A DNA stretch of 64,000 nt, taken from assembly GCA_011365055.1 (NCBI GenBank), contig RDOG01000002.1, forward strand, positions 186,001 to 250,000, read 5' to 3'. Shown in pieces: positions 34,459 through 42,639 of the stretch; the first letter of the stretch is position 1; every line of letters starts with the position of its first letter. The notes beneath the pieces were generated by a model. It worked only from the letters and a program-made list of their open reading frames with translations, was not told the origin of the DNA and did no database searches. Source of the DNA: Promethearchaeota archaeon (GTDB lineage Archaea > Asgardarchaeota > Lokiarchaeia > Helarchaeales > RDOG01). Made by a program: the position numbers and the translations under genes.

Positions 34459-36267
34459 ATGAACGGGTACATGAATGCTGGGCTTTTAATTGATTTAAGC
34501 GATAAAAAAAGTAAAGAACTTACTGTCAGTAGACAATTTGCCCAATTATATATAGGGGGAAGGGGATTTGGAGCGAAGATCATTCATGATAATGTTAAAA
34601 ATATTGAAGCATTCGATCCGAATAGTTTGATTGTAATGGCAACTGGACCTTTAACGGGTGTTTTAGCACCAGGTTCGCCAAAAACTTCATTTAGTTTTAT
34701 ATCTCCAGCCACTAACATTTACGGAGATTCCAATATCGGTTCAAAATTAGGATTAGAGCTTAAAAAAGCAGGATATGATTTACTTATCATACGAGGGAAA
34801 GCGAGTTCTCCAACAATTATTAAAATACTTGATAATGAAATAAGTTTTGTTGATGCAAGTGCGTATTGGGGGCTAAAGACTTTTAATGCTTCTGATGAAA
34901 TTCAAAAAGACATGGGAGGAAAGTATCATGCTGTGGCAACGATAGGTCCTGCGGGAGAAAACTTATGTACATTTGCATCTGTTCAATCAGAAAATAGGTT
35001 TGCAGGTAGAACGGGATTAGGGGCTATATTTGGAAGCAAAAACTTGAAAGGATTGGTAATATCTGGATCAAATCCCATTCAAATAGCAGATTATTCAAAA
35101 CTGGTTCAAACCTATAAAGACGTTAACGAATTTTTTAAAAATCATCCCAATACTGAATTTTTTCAAAAATTTGGGACTTTTGGGTTGTTAGAAGGCGTTA
35201 ATGAGCATGGGATAATGCCAGCAAATAATTTTCAACTTGGTCATGTTGAAGCATTAGGAGAGATTACGGTTGAAGGATACACTGCAAAAGTAAAACGCCA
35301 AGTAACTCAAACTTGCTTGTATTGTCCTGCAACTTGCGAAGGTGTCTTCAAGAAGAACGGAGAAAAGCGGATTAGACCTCAATATGAAAGTTTAGTCATG
35401 TTAGGTCCTAATTTAGGAATATATGATTTAGATTTTGTTATTGAATTAAATCATATTGCAAATGAAATAGGTGTTGATACCATTTCCTTGGGAAATCTCT
35501 TAGGATTAATGATGGAAGCTTATGAAAAGAAATTGATTCCGCGGGAGAATTTTGATGGATTAGCATTTAATTTTGGAAATCAAGAGCATGTAATTGAATT
35601 TATTAATAAAGTGGCACGAAGGGAAGGAATTGGAGACATTATAGCTGGAGGAATCCGATCAATTTTAGAAAAGTTTCCTGAATTAGAAGAATTTTCGCTT
35701 CATTCAAAATATTTAGAACAATCAGGATATGATACGAGATCATTATATGGTCAATGTCTTGGATATGCTACAAGTGATGTCGGAGCACACCATAATCGTG
35801 CGTGGACTGCTTATCATGAATTAAAATTTGAAAATTCTAATGAGGATTTAGCAGATTTAGTTATATATCATCAACACGTTAGACCATTAATGGATTGTTT
35901 AGGTGTATGTCGATTTCCTTGGATAGAATTTGATATAGACTTGAAATTTTATGAGAAATTTTACGAATATGCAACAGGGTTTAAAGTCTCAATTAACCAA
36001 TTATTGAAAAGATCCGAAGGAATTTATAATTTAACAAGATTGATAAATTTAAGACGGGGGATTAAGCGAAAGGATGATTATCCACCGAAACGAGTTACGA
36101 CGGAGCCGATTCCAAATGGTCCAAATAAAGGAAAATTAATAGATTTAAAAAGATATGATGAACTCTTGAGCTTGTATTATAAAAAAAGAAACTGGTCTAA
36201 AGAAGGAATTCCTAAAAAAGAACATGTAAAAAATTTGGGTATATTAGACCTTGATTTTATTTTATGA
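34459..36267 (+). CDS. aldehyde:ferredoxin oxidoreductase family protein
   Basis: 602 residues of tungsten/molybdopterin AOR. The N-terminal pterin domain has YIGGRGFGAKII and GPLTGVLAPGS. The Fe4S4 ligands are in CLYCPATCEG (CxxCxxxC) with the distal Cys in DCLGVCRF. These enzymes oxidise aldehydes to acids with ferredoxin as acceptor. The nearby IorAB and acyl-CoA synthetase make an aldehyde or acid route for aryl or acyl groups plausible. Substrate cannot be inferred further. It ends six bases into a convergent PAP2 gene. Confidence 0.93.
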   Translation: MNGYMNAGLLIDLSDKKSKELTVSRQFAQLYIGGRGFGAKIIHDNVKNIEAFDPNSLIVMATGPLTGVLAPGSPKTSFSFISPATNIYGDSNIGSKLGLELKKAGYDLLIIRGKASSPTIIKILDNEISFVDASAYWGLKTFNASDEIQKDMGGKYHAVATIGPAGENLCTFASVQSENRFAGRTGLGAIFGSKNLKGLVISGSNPIQIADYSKLVQTYKDVNEFFKNHPNTEFFQKFGTFGLLEGVNEHGIMPANNFQLGHVEALGEITVEGYTAKVKRQVTQTCLYCPATCEGVFKKNGEKRIRPQYESLVMLGPNLGIYDLDFVIELNHIANEIGVDTISLGNLLGLMMEAYEKKLIPRENFDGLAFNFGNQEHVIEFINKVARREGIGDIIAGGIRSILEKFPELEEFSLHSKYLEQSGYDTRSLYGQCLGYATSDVGAHHNRAWTAYHELKFENSNEDLADLVIYHQHVRPLMDCLGVCRFPWIEFDIDLKFYEKFYEYATGFKVSINQLLKRSEGIYNLTRLINLRRGIKRKDDYPPKRVTTEPIPNGPNKGKLIDLKRYDELLSLYYKKRNWSKEGIPKKEHVKNLGILDLDFIL

Positions 36268-36948
36268 TGAAATATTTTCAAGATTTTTTGAATTTTTATG
36301 CGTTTCTAACTTTTCTTCTTTTCTTAAATGTAATTTCCAAGATACGATCAATGCTCCAATAAAGAAACAGATAAAGAAGAGTAGTATGTTCCATTTATAT
36401 GGATATGGAGATACTAACAAAATTGCATCAATTACAAACAAAGTAAGTGGTTCAATTAAGAATAGAATTAAAATGGATGAAATTAATCCAACGATAGCAC
36501 CAAAGATTGTATCTGTTGGAAAGTGTGCACCTAAATAAATTCGACTTAATGCAACTGAAATTGCGATGAGATAAAAAAAGGCATACCATGGAGAAGCGAT
36601 TAATACCAATATCGTTGTTGCAAAGAAAACACGTTCTGTATGAGCGCTTGGAGAGCAATTTGAAGATTCATATGTCCTTAAAACTATCTCATCATCTTTT
36701 AATTGTTCATGAGGTCTTTTTCTACTCACAAAATGTTGGAGAATCGGAGTTATTGGTGAACCAAATAATAAACACGCGAAGAATAAGATGGCAATATTAT
36801 ATAAGTTCAGTGCAGAATAGACTAAAATGATAACGAGCCATATTATTACATGACCAAAATTAGTGATGAACCTAAAATAAATGTCTAAAACCTTATTATC
36901 AATTGAATTGAACTTTTTAAAGTACTTTCTATCAAAATTATTGACCAT
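36262..36948 (-). CDS. PAP2-family membrane phosphatase
   Basis: 228 residues with about six TM helices. The PAP2 catalytic motifs are SRKRPHEQL (KxxxxxxRP-type), SPSAHTERVFF (PSxH-type) and SRIYLGAHFPTD (SRxxxxxHxxxD). The family removes phosphate from lipid phosphates or polyprenyl pyrophosphates. In archaea it may recycle the lipid carrier used in glycosylation. It overlaps the end of the AOR gene by six bases on the opposite strand. Confidence 0.85.
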   Translation of the reverse strand: MVNNFDRKYFKKFNSIDNKVLDIYFRFITNFGHVIIWLVIILVYSALNLYNIAILFFACLLFGSPITPILQHFVSRKRPHEQLKDDEIVLRTYESSNCSPSAHTERVFFATTILVLIASPWYAFFYLIAISVALSRIYLGAHFPTDTIFGAIVGLISSILILFLIEPLTLFVIDAILLVSPYPYKWNILLFFICFFIGALIVSWKLHLRKEEKLETHKNSKNLENISS

Positions 36949-36997
36949 GAATTCACATCATCAAATAAGATTGAAAGGTAAAGGAAAAACTCCTTTA

Positions 36998-37726
36998 TTA
37001 ATCCTTAATGACTTTTTGTTTTATTTTGGACTTTTCTTCTTTTCGTTTTTTTATTCTTTCTTCTTTCTTTTCAATTTTTTCTTGTTTCTTCCTTTCTTTC
37101 TCTTCTTTTTTTCTTCGTTTTTCTTCTTCCTTTAATTCTTTTTCATCTGGTTCAAGTTCATCAATTTGAATTTTTGCTAATGTATCACCTTTTAAGTAGA
37201 TAAATTCTTGATTCCTTTTAGAGAGCATAAAATGATCAACTTCAGCAAATTTCGTGCCAAAAATCATTAGAAAGGTAAATCTTGCAATATTTAGACCCTG
37301 AGCGCCAATTAATAAGGCACCATACAAATAAGGAAGCCAAATATTTACAGATATTACTAAAGAAAGTTGAATGTCAGCAATAGGAAAGCCGGAAACATCT
37401 AAACTAATGTTCATTAATAACGTGTATAAATTAAGTGTTTGCCAAATGATGAAGCTTAATTTCGCTATGTTAAAAATCGCTGAAATAGAGGGATAAATGG
37501 GTTCGATGTAAGTCGCAATGAATCCAGTTATGATGATCCCAACACCTGCAATGATTATAAATTGAATGGGAAGAATATCAAAATTTATCCAAGGTAAAAA
37601 CGTTTCTATAGCAGAAGTTGAAAAATAAGGTAATAAGATGTACATTACAAGGTAGGCAATTGCCATCATGATTGCTTTTGCTGCTGCATATTCTTTCTTT
37701 TTCGGTATCTTTTCTTTTTTTGTCAT
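36998..37726 (-). CDS. membrane protein with highly charged C-terminal tail
   Basis: 242 residues. A basic start is followed by four to five TM helices. The last ~55 residues are an almost pure Lys/Glu helix, presumably a long cytoplasmic charged helix or coiled coil. SD GGAGGAC before the ATG. No family recognised. It is the second of two genes with the LEA-like protein; together they may form a membrane-associated pair. Confidence 0.6.
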   Translation of the reverse strand: MTKKEKIPKKKEYAAAKAIMMAIAYLVMYILLPYFSTSAIETFLPWINFDILPIQFIIIAGVGIIITGFIATYIEPIYPSISAIFNIAKLSFIIWQTLNLYTLLMNISLDVSGFPIADIQLSLVISVNIWLPYLYGALLIGAQGLNIARFTFLMIFGTKFAEVDHFMLSKRNQEFIYLKGDTLAKIQIDELEPDEKELKEEEKRRKKEEKERKKQEKIEKKEERIKKRKEEKSKIKQKVIKD

Positions 37727-37737
37727 CTCTAGTCCTC

Positions 37738-38196
37738 CTATGCTGTCAAAGCAGATACATTATATTCAGTAATAATTTCAACTCCTAACCAATCAAAATT
37801 GAAAAGAGTTACAATTCCTTTAATAACGAAACGTGCAACAATATCCTCTATAGTGTCATCAGATAGTGTGACGTTTAGATCCATTGTATCACTCCCTCCG
37901 GGCATTAAATTCAATACACTCGATCCACTAGCGACAATATGTCCAGTAGAATTTGTACAAGTGAGCCCTATATCAATTCTAATATTATAAAGAAGGCCAT
38001 CATATCTAATTGGTCCATAAGTCACTCGAAAATGTTTTTCCGGAGTTGTTCCAAAAGTAAATGTAGGAGATCCGGCCGTCCAAAGGCCAATTCGAGAAGC
38101 ACAATAACCCAAAAGAAAACCCAAACCACTCATTATTGCACCAAATAAGACGGTAATTATCAATATGATCGTATAAATAACTTTAGCTGGTTTCAC
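37738..38196 (-). CDS. anchored beta-sandwich (LEA14-like) protein
   Basis: 152 residues. One N-terminal TM helix (~5-30) is followed by a beta-rich domain whose pattern (NIRIDIGLTCTNSTGHIV, then LMPGGSDTMDLNVTLS) resembles LEA14/WHy-type Ig-like domains, common in archaeal membrane-anchored proteins. GTG start with GGTGG upstream. It is followed directly by the charged-tail membrane protein. Function unknown. Confidence 0.6.
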   Translation of the reverse strand: MKPAKVIYTIILIITVLFGAIMSGLGFLLGYCASRIGLWTAGSPTFTFGTTPEKHFRVTYGPIRYDGLLYNIRIDIGLTCTNSTGHIVASGSSVLNLMPGGSDTMDLNVTLSDDTIEDIVARFVIKGIVTLFNFDWLGVEIITEYNVSALTA

Positions 38197-38291
38197 AAAT
38201 TACCACCATGGGATTTTTCAATTCAATTTGAATAGAGTAAAATAATTCACTTTTAGTTAAAAACGTTTTTTCAAATAATTGCATATTTATA

Positions 38292-39212
38292 TTATAAGAC
38301 TTTTACACCAAGTTTTGATATTTTTGTCACGTATTGTTTAGGGATTGCTCCACTTTTACTCAAAAGTGAAGTAAATTCATCCACTTGTTCATTTTTTATG
38401 AATGAATAAAATGAATTTCCTAACATTATCATGCCAGAATTATTAAAAGAATTATGATTTAATAAGTTTAAAGTCGATTTTATTTCTTTTGATTCTAAAT
38501 TAGTTTGATTTGAAAAATTTTGAGCTTTCTTACATATATTATCTAAATTTTGGGTTTCGCTTTTAAATAGATTATTTAATATTTTTTCTCCGTGGTTAAT
38601 TATCATTTTTCTTTCATATTCATTAGATAAAACTTTTTTAGTTTCCAAGATTCCCCAGGTTCCAAGTATAATTGTATTTTTTCTTCCTAAATCTAAAGAT
38701 TTTATCATTCCAAAACCAGGAGCTCCCTCTTTAATTCTCATTTCAAACCCACCATGATACTGAGCAATGACATCCCCAAGACCTGTTTTATTCATTACTT
38801 CAGCTTTATGCGCAATCTGCCCACAAAAGAGAGAATCATATACATTTCCCAATAATTCATTTAGTGCAAATGCTGTCGAAAGAGCACCTGCACCTGATGC
38901 ACCAAATCCAGCACTAATCGGGAAATCAATAGCATGATTTATCGTTATGGAATTATTTTCCTTAAAAAAATTTGAAAATTGATCAAATACTGCTCGAGTT
39001 ACTGGTGCATCAGAAATAGTTCCATTAAATTTAATCGCTATTTTTTTAGATTTTGATGGTCCAAGCGTAATGGTTGTCTTAACACCCTTTTCTATCGAGA
39101 ACCCTACACCTATAGATCCTTTTTTTAACAGATCAGGAGATTGATCACGAATTGAAAAAATCATCGTGATATGTCCAGGAGCAAAAGCAGTTGCTTGAAA
39201 TTTAAACACCAA
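38292..39212 (-). CDS. pantoate kinase (archaeal CoA biosynthesis)
   Basis: 306 residues of GHMP kinase. The N-terminal start ATAFAPGHITMIF is typical of archaeal pantoate kinase (PoK), and the ATP loop lies in FPISAGFGASGAGALSTAFAL. PoK with phosphopantothenate synthetase replaces the bacterial PanC/CoaA route. The C-terminal region contains no obvious deviation. CoA supply suits a genome with many CoA enzymes. TTG or GTG start. Confidence 0.85.
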   Translation of the reverse strand: MVFKFQATAFAPGHITMIFSIRDQSPDLLKKGSIGVGFSIEKGVKTTITLGPSKSKKIAIKFNGTISDAPVTRAVFDQFSNFFKENNSITINHAIDFPISAGFGASGAGALSTAFALNELLGNVYDSLFCGQIAHKAEVMNKTGLGDVIAQYHGGFEMRIKEGAPGFGMIKSLDLGRKNTIILGTWGILETKKVLSNEYERKMIINHGEKILNNLFKSETQNLDNICKKAQNFSNQTNLESKEIKSTLNLLNHNSFNNSGMIMLGNSFYSFIKNEQVDEFTSLLSKSGAIPKQYVTKISKLGVKVL

Positions 39213-39229
39213 AAAAAAAGAGGGGTGAA

Positions 39230-40570
39230 TTATTCGTTCATAATTTTTTTAGCGATTTCTAGAACTTCTTTAAGAGGCAATACCATGGCTTTCATGTAGT
39301 CTTGATATGTTTTAACGAAATCCTCTTTACTTTGTTTCATTTTTCCGCGCATTTTTTCTTCATGAGCTTCTTTTACTGCCATGGTTATTTTATAGAGTTG
39401 TTCTTTATTAGGTTTAATTCCTTGTGGTTCTAAAACACCTTGTAGGACGCTAGCTGTTCCAGAGAATTTACCTATATCAAATATTGATTTCTTCCCAAGC
39501 ATTTCACTTGGAATGATCTCATAGGTAAATTTATTTTTAAGCACGCCATGAGCATGTATTCCGCTTTCATGTCGAAAGGCATTTAATCCAACAATTGGCT
39601 TGTTCACGGGTATAGGAATACCAGAATATTTAGATACTAATTCACAAAGCTCAACTAATTTTTCGAAGTCGATTCCTCTCATTTTGTACCCATAAATCAC
39701 CTTTAAGGCAACTAGAACTTCTTCAATTGGCGTATTCCCACAACGTTCTCCAATTCCCAAAACGGTACCTTGAGCTGCAGCTGCTCCCACTTCCATGACA
39801 GCTAAGGTATTCGCTGATGCTAATCCAAAATCGTTGTGAAAATGCATGCCTAACGAAATATCTGGCTCACCAGCTGCAGCAAACCTTTTCTTTGCTTCCA
39901 AATAAAACCATGCTGCTGAACGTGGTGTGAATGCCGAAGTTGTATCGCTAATTCCAGTACCGAGCCATCTTGATCCGGCAGCTTCTTTCACGGTCTTGAC
40001 AATTCTGACATAATAGTCCAAATCCGATCTACTAATATCTTCCATTCCAAAAATGATACCCATGCCATGATCTAATGCATAATCAAGTAATTCTAAATAT
40101 TTTGTAATGTTAGTCTCAGGATCAAGACCCATTTTTTCACGAACATGAAATTCGGAACAACTCGTAAATAAATCTAGAGCTTTTGCCTCTGCTTCAATAG
40201 CAGCGTCAATATCTCGTTTATTTGCACGAGACATCACGAAACAAATAGCTTTAGGCACATTTTCTGCGATCATCTTGCACGCTTTTACCTCATCTTTGGA
40301 AACACCGGGATAGCCGATTTCCACAAGTGTAATTCCAACATCTCCAAGCATGTGAACGATTTCTAGTTTTTGTTCAGGTGTAAAAACAACACCTGGCATT
40401 TGCTCTCCGTCGCGGCAAGTAGTATCAGCAAAAGTAATGCTTCCAAAATTATATTGAGAAACCAATTCTTCTGGTTCTAAAGCGTAATTGTGAATCCACC
40501 CTTTTTCGAATATTTCCCTTCGTTCTGGTGGTAAACCTTTTAAGAAATTTTTCATGTTTACTTTAACCAT
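39230..40570 (-). CDS. homocitrate/isopropylmalate/citramalate synthase family enzyme
   Basis: 446 residues. The catalytic barrel shows TFADTTCRDGEQMPG (metal-binding Asp and Arg), MHFHNDFGLA (HxH metal ligands) and NAFRHESGIHAHG from the C-terminal part of the barrel. This family adds acetyl-CoA to 2-oxo acids. The overall pattern is of NifV/AksA/homocitrate synthases rather than LeuA because the regulatory domain is short. AksA starts coenzyme B biosynthesis, so in a genome with Mcr it is an attractive candidate; lysine or leucine routes are not excluded. Confidence 0.85.
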   Translation of the reverse strand: MVKVNMKNFLKGLPPERREIFEKGWIHNYALEPEELVSQYNFGSITFADTTCRDGEQMPGVVFTPEQKLEIVHMLGDVGITLVEIGYPGVSKDEVKACKMIAENVPKAICFVMSRANKRDIDAAIEAEAKALDLFTSCSEFHVREKMGLDPETNITKYLELLDYALDHGMGIIFGMEDISRSDLDYYVRIVKTVKEAAGSRWLGTGISDTTSAFTPRSAAWFYLEAKKRFAAAGEPDISLGMHFHNDFGLASANTLAVMEVGAAAAQGTVLGIGERCGNTPIEEVLVALKVIYGYKMRGIDFEKLVELCELVSKYSGIPIPVNKPIVGLNAFRHESGIHAHGVLKNKFTYEIIPSEMLGKKSIFDIGKFSGTASVLQGVLEPQGIKPNKEQLYKITMAVKEAHEEKMRGKMKQSKEDFVKTYQDYMKAMVLPLKEVLEIAKKIMNE

Positions 40571-40980
40571 ACTTTTCTCATCCGACTAAAATTTGATTTT
40601 ATAGAAAAATAAGTTAGTGTACATTATTTAAATTTTCTACCTTATAAAAGAGAAATATAAAATGTTTGATATATTAATTCGTAACCTTCATAAATTAAAA
40701 TAAAAAATCCTTCAATTAATTAATGAATTAGCTAAATGATCAAATGTAATTCGCATGTCTTGTTGAATTAGAGCAGAAATTTCTTTATATGAGAATATAT
40801 AAGTATATAGATTGGGAAGTATGTTTCTATATATCAAGTAGAGAAGGTTTTTTTTACACTATAATAGTTTATAATGATTTTAAAAACTTGTTTTATCAAA
40901 AACTAGACCAAAAATTAGTTATTAATTGCTATAAAATGAACATATAAAATAAAAAAAAGTAATAGGATTGTTCATTGAAT
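40571..40980. other. non-coding gap with a short AT-rich dyad
   Basis: About 410 AT-rich bases. TATATAG (40804-40810) and CTATATA (40827-40833) form an inverted repeat 16 bases apart. Its position near the promoter side of the synthase gene could make it an operator. No ORF or RNA gene seen. Confidence 0.4.
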
Positions 40981-41178
40981 TCAAAGACAATCACTATTTC
41001 TCAATTTAGATGCCGTACAGTCACATTGATGCTTTTCTGGTGGCTTATGTCCACAAGAATAATATTTTAGTGTGCAATCATCGCAATAATATGCATAGAC
41101 ATCTTTTTTACATTCTGAGCACCAAGTTTTCTCTCCTTGGGTATAATCTTCACACGTGCAATCTGGACATGATACCAA
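40981..41178 (-). CDS. small cysteine-rich metal-binding protein
   Basis: 65 residues with twelve cysteines: CPDCTC, CSEC, CDDC, CGH, CDC and a terminal C. The spacing suits two or more zinc sites. The TTG start at 41178 has GAGG nine bases upstream, better placed than the one at 41193. No family recognised. Convergent with the HxlR gene's upstream region. Confidence 0.6.
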   Translation of the reverse strand: MVSCPDCTCEDYTQGEKTWCSECKKDVYAYYCDDCTLKYYSCGHKPPEKHQCDCTASKLRNSDCL

Positions 41179-41363
41179 TTTATTTGACCTCAATGATTTC
41201 CTATAATAGATAAAAGAAATGGTGAGATATAAATGACTTCCTTTTTTTCTTAAAGTAAATTTTTTAAAATTATATTAAGTACTAAATTATAGTAACAATA
41301 TTTTTGTAAGGTTCACCCAGTTACATAATCCTTTTTTAATCAAAAAAAAAGAGAAGAATTATT

Positions 41364-41714
41364 ATGGTAAAAAATTTTGAAGCAGAAAGTTGTGTCTCTG
41401 CAGATTGCCTGATTCAATTTCTCGGTCAAAAGTGGATGATTCCAATCATTTATCTCTTCTATGAACATAATATACTACGATATAACCAAATAATAAAGAC
41501 GTTAGAGATGTCCCCCAAAACCTTAAGCGAGAGATTGAAGGCATTGACAGATATGGGAATAGTTGATAAAAAAATATTTAACGAAATACCTCCTCACGTA
41601 GAATACACGTTAACTGAAAAAGGAAAGAAATTGTCAGACATTTTTGGAACCATTGAATCTTGGGCAGAAACCTATAACCATAATATCATAAAACCAAAAA
41701 TTCTTGAGGAATAA
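41364..41714 (+). CDS. HxlR-family winged-helix regulator
   Basis: 116 residues. The HxlR layout is visible: a Cys near residue 10 and 14 (SCVSADC), then helix WMIPIIYLF, recognition helix MSPKTLSERLKAL, and wing EIPPHVEYTLTEKGKKL. Members respond to thiol or aldehyde stress and act as dimers. SD GAGAAG. It is convergent with the ferredoxin gene and may control this small redox neighbourhood. Confidence 0.85.
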   Translation: MVKNFEAESCVSADCLIQFLGQKWMIPIIYLFYEHNILRYNQIIKTLEMSPKTLSERLKALTDMGIVDKKIFNEIPPHVEYTLTEKGKKLSDIFGTIESWAETYNHNIIKPKILEE

Positions 41715-41721
41715 CCTCGTT

Positions 41722-41940
41722 CTATTTTTGATATTCTTCTAAAACCAATATTTGTCTTCTACAATGTTCAACACATATAGAACAAAATTCCATTTTTCGT
41801 GCTAAACATTTTTCAACGTCTAATATAAATTCATTATTTTCTATTTTTATCGCTGCTTGTGGACAAACTTCCGCACAGAGTCCACATAAACTACAACTAT
41901 CCTGTTTTTTGACAGGTATATAAGATTCAATCATTTTCAT
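41722..41940 (-). CDS. ferredoxin-like protein
   Basis: 72 residues. One complete [4Fe-4S] motif, CSLCGLCAEVCP, and a second more unusual set (CLARKMEFCSICVEHC) that may bind another cluster. Downstream of the HesB-like selenoprotein gene on the same strand, about 90 bases after its stop. The two may form a small operon with the SECIS-like element in between. Confidence 0.8.
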   Translation of the reverse strand: MKMIESYIPVKKQDSCSLCGLCAEVCPQAAIKIENNEFILDVEKCLARKMEFCSICVEHCRRQILVLEEYQK

Positions 41941-41960
41941 TCATTTAAAATAAAATAATT

Positions 41961-42031
41961 ACTGGATTACGGGGGCACCCGTTTTCACCATGATCATCGA
42001 CCTTTTCAATCATGGGTCATTATCATCCAGT
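41961..42031 (-). promoter_or_regulatory. SECIS-like RNA element in the 3' region of the HesB-like gene
   Basis: On the minus strand, ACTGGAT (42031-42025) pairs with ATCCAGT (41967-41961). Inside, CCATGAT (42015-42009) pairs with ATCATGG (41994-41988), flanked on the 5' side by ATGAC and on the 3' side by TGAA. This is the AUGA/GA arrangement that forms sheared G.A pairs in eukaryotic SECIS elements. The apical loop contains AAAA. A further small hairpin ACGGG/CCCGT (41982-41969) follows. The element overlaps the last base of the stop codon and lies 3' of the gene, the usual archaeal location. Confidence 0.6.
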
Positions 42032-42387
42032 TAGAGAGTACACGAATCTCCACGACCAAAATATTTTTTCGCGGAGTGAACTAAGCCCAAATGTTTCATG
42101 AATGACCATCCATACGCTTGAATTGCGATTTTATCTCTGCCATCTAATAATTTTTTTGCGTATTCGTCGATATAAATGGGAAGAGCGTCTATTTGACCAA
42201 TTTGATTAAAACGTTCCTTGTAAGTCTCGGTAAATATTTTTTGTTCATCCAATGAAACAGCGACATCTAAATAACCGCCGCCTCATCCCATTTGTTGAAC
42301 TGCATACAATCCGATAGCTAAATTTTGCTTGTCTTTGACTTCTTTGGAAATGAATTCTTGGGCAGTTTCAGTCAATGTTATTTCCAA
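42031..42387 (-). CDS. HesB/IscA-like selenoprotein with in-frame UGA
   Basis: 118 residues reading through TGA at 42285-42283 as selenocysteine. It starts at TTG 42387, preceded by GGTG. The protein begins MEITLTETAQEF like IscA/HesB, and the UGA is codon 35 in QQMG-U-GGGY, the place of the conserved first Cys of IscA (SGCSG). After the UGA the similarity continues (LPIYIDEYAKKLLDG against IscA's strand-helix). The C-terminal CGCG of IscA is FGRGDSC here, with one Cys at 116. HesB-like proteins are a known archaeal selenoprotein family. A SECIS-like hairpin follows the stop. Confidence 0.85.
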
Positions 42388-42639
42388 TGCATACACCAAT
42401 TGTTTCTTATGGTATCAAAACGAAACTTTCTATTTAAATGAGTTAGTATTTTCTCTTCGAGTACTATTCTTTTTTGAAGTAATTTAAACTCATAACCTTT
42501 TAATTAATTAATCAATTACGTGTTAGCGATGGAGCATTCCAAAGGATGTTTTCGTTGAAATCATATCAAATTCTAAATTTTTTTTGATTAAAAATCAAAT
42601 TTTCGTTTTCTTCATTAGTTTTAAGATTGCCATAATATT

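Noticed and set aside
36881..37135. Plus-strand Phe-rich ORF
   Set aside because: It is the complement of the Lys/Glu-rich tail of the membrane protein on the minus strand.
42031..42387. HesB-like gene as a pseudogene with a nonsense codon
   Set aside because: The only stop is TGA at the exact catalytic Cys position, the frame is otherwise intact and a SECIS-like structure follows, so a selenoprotein explains it better.
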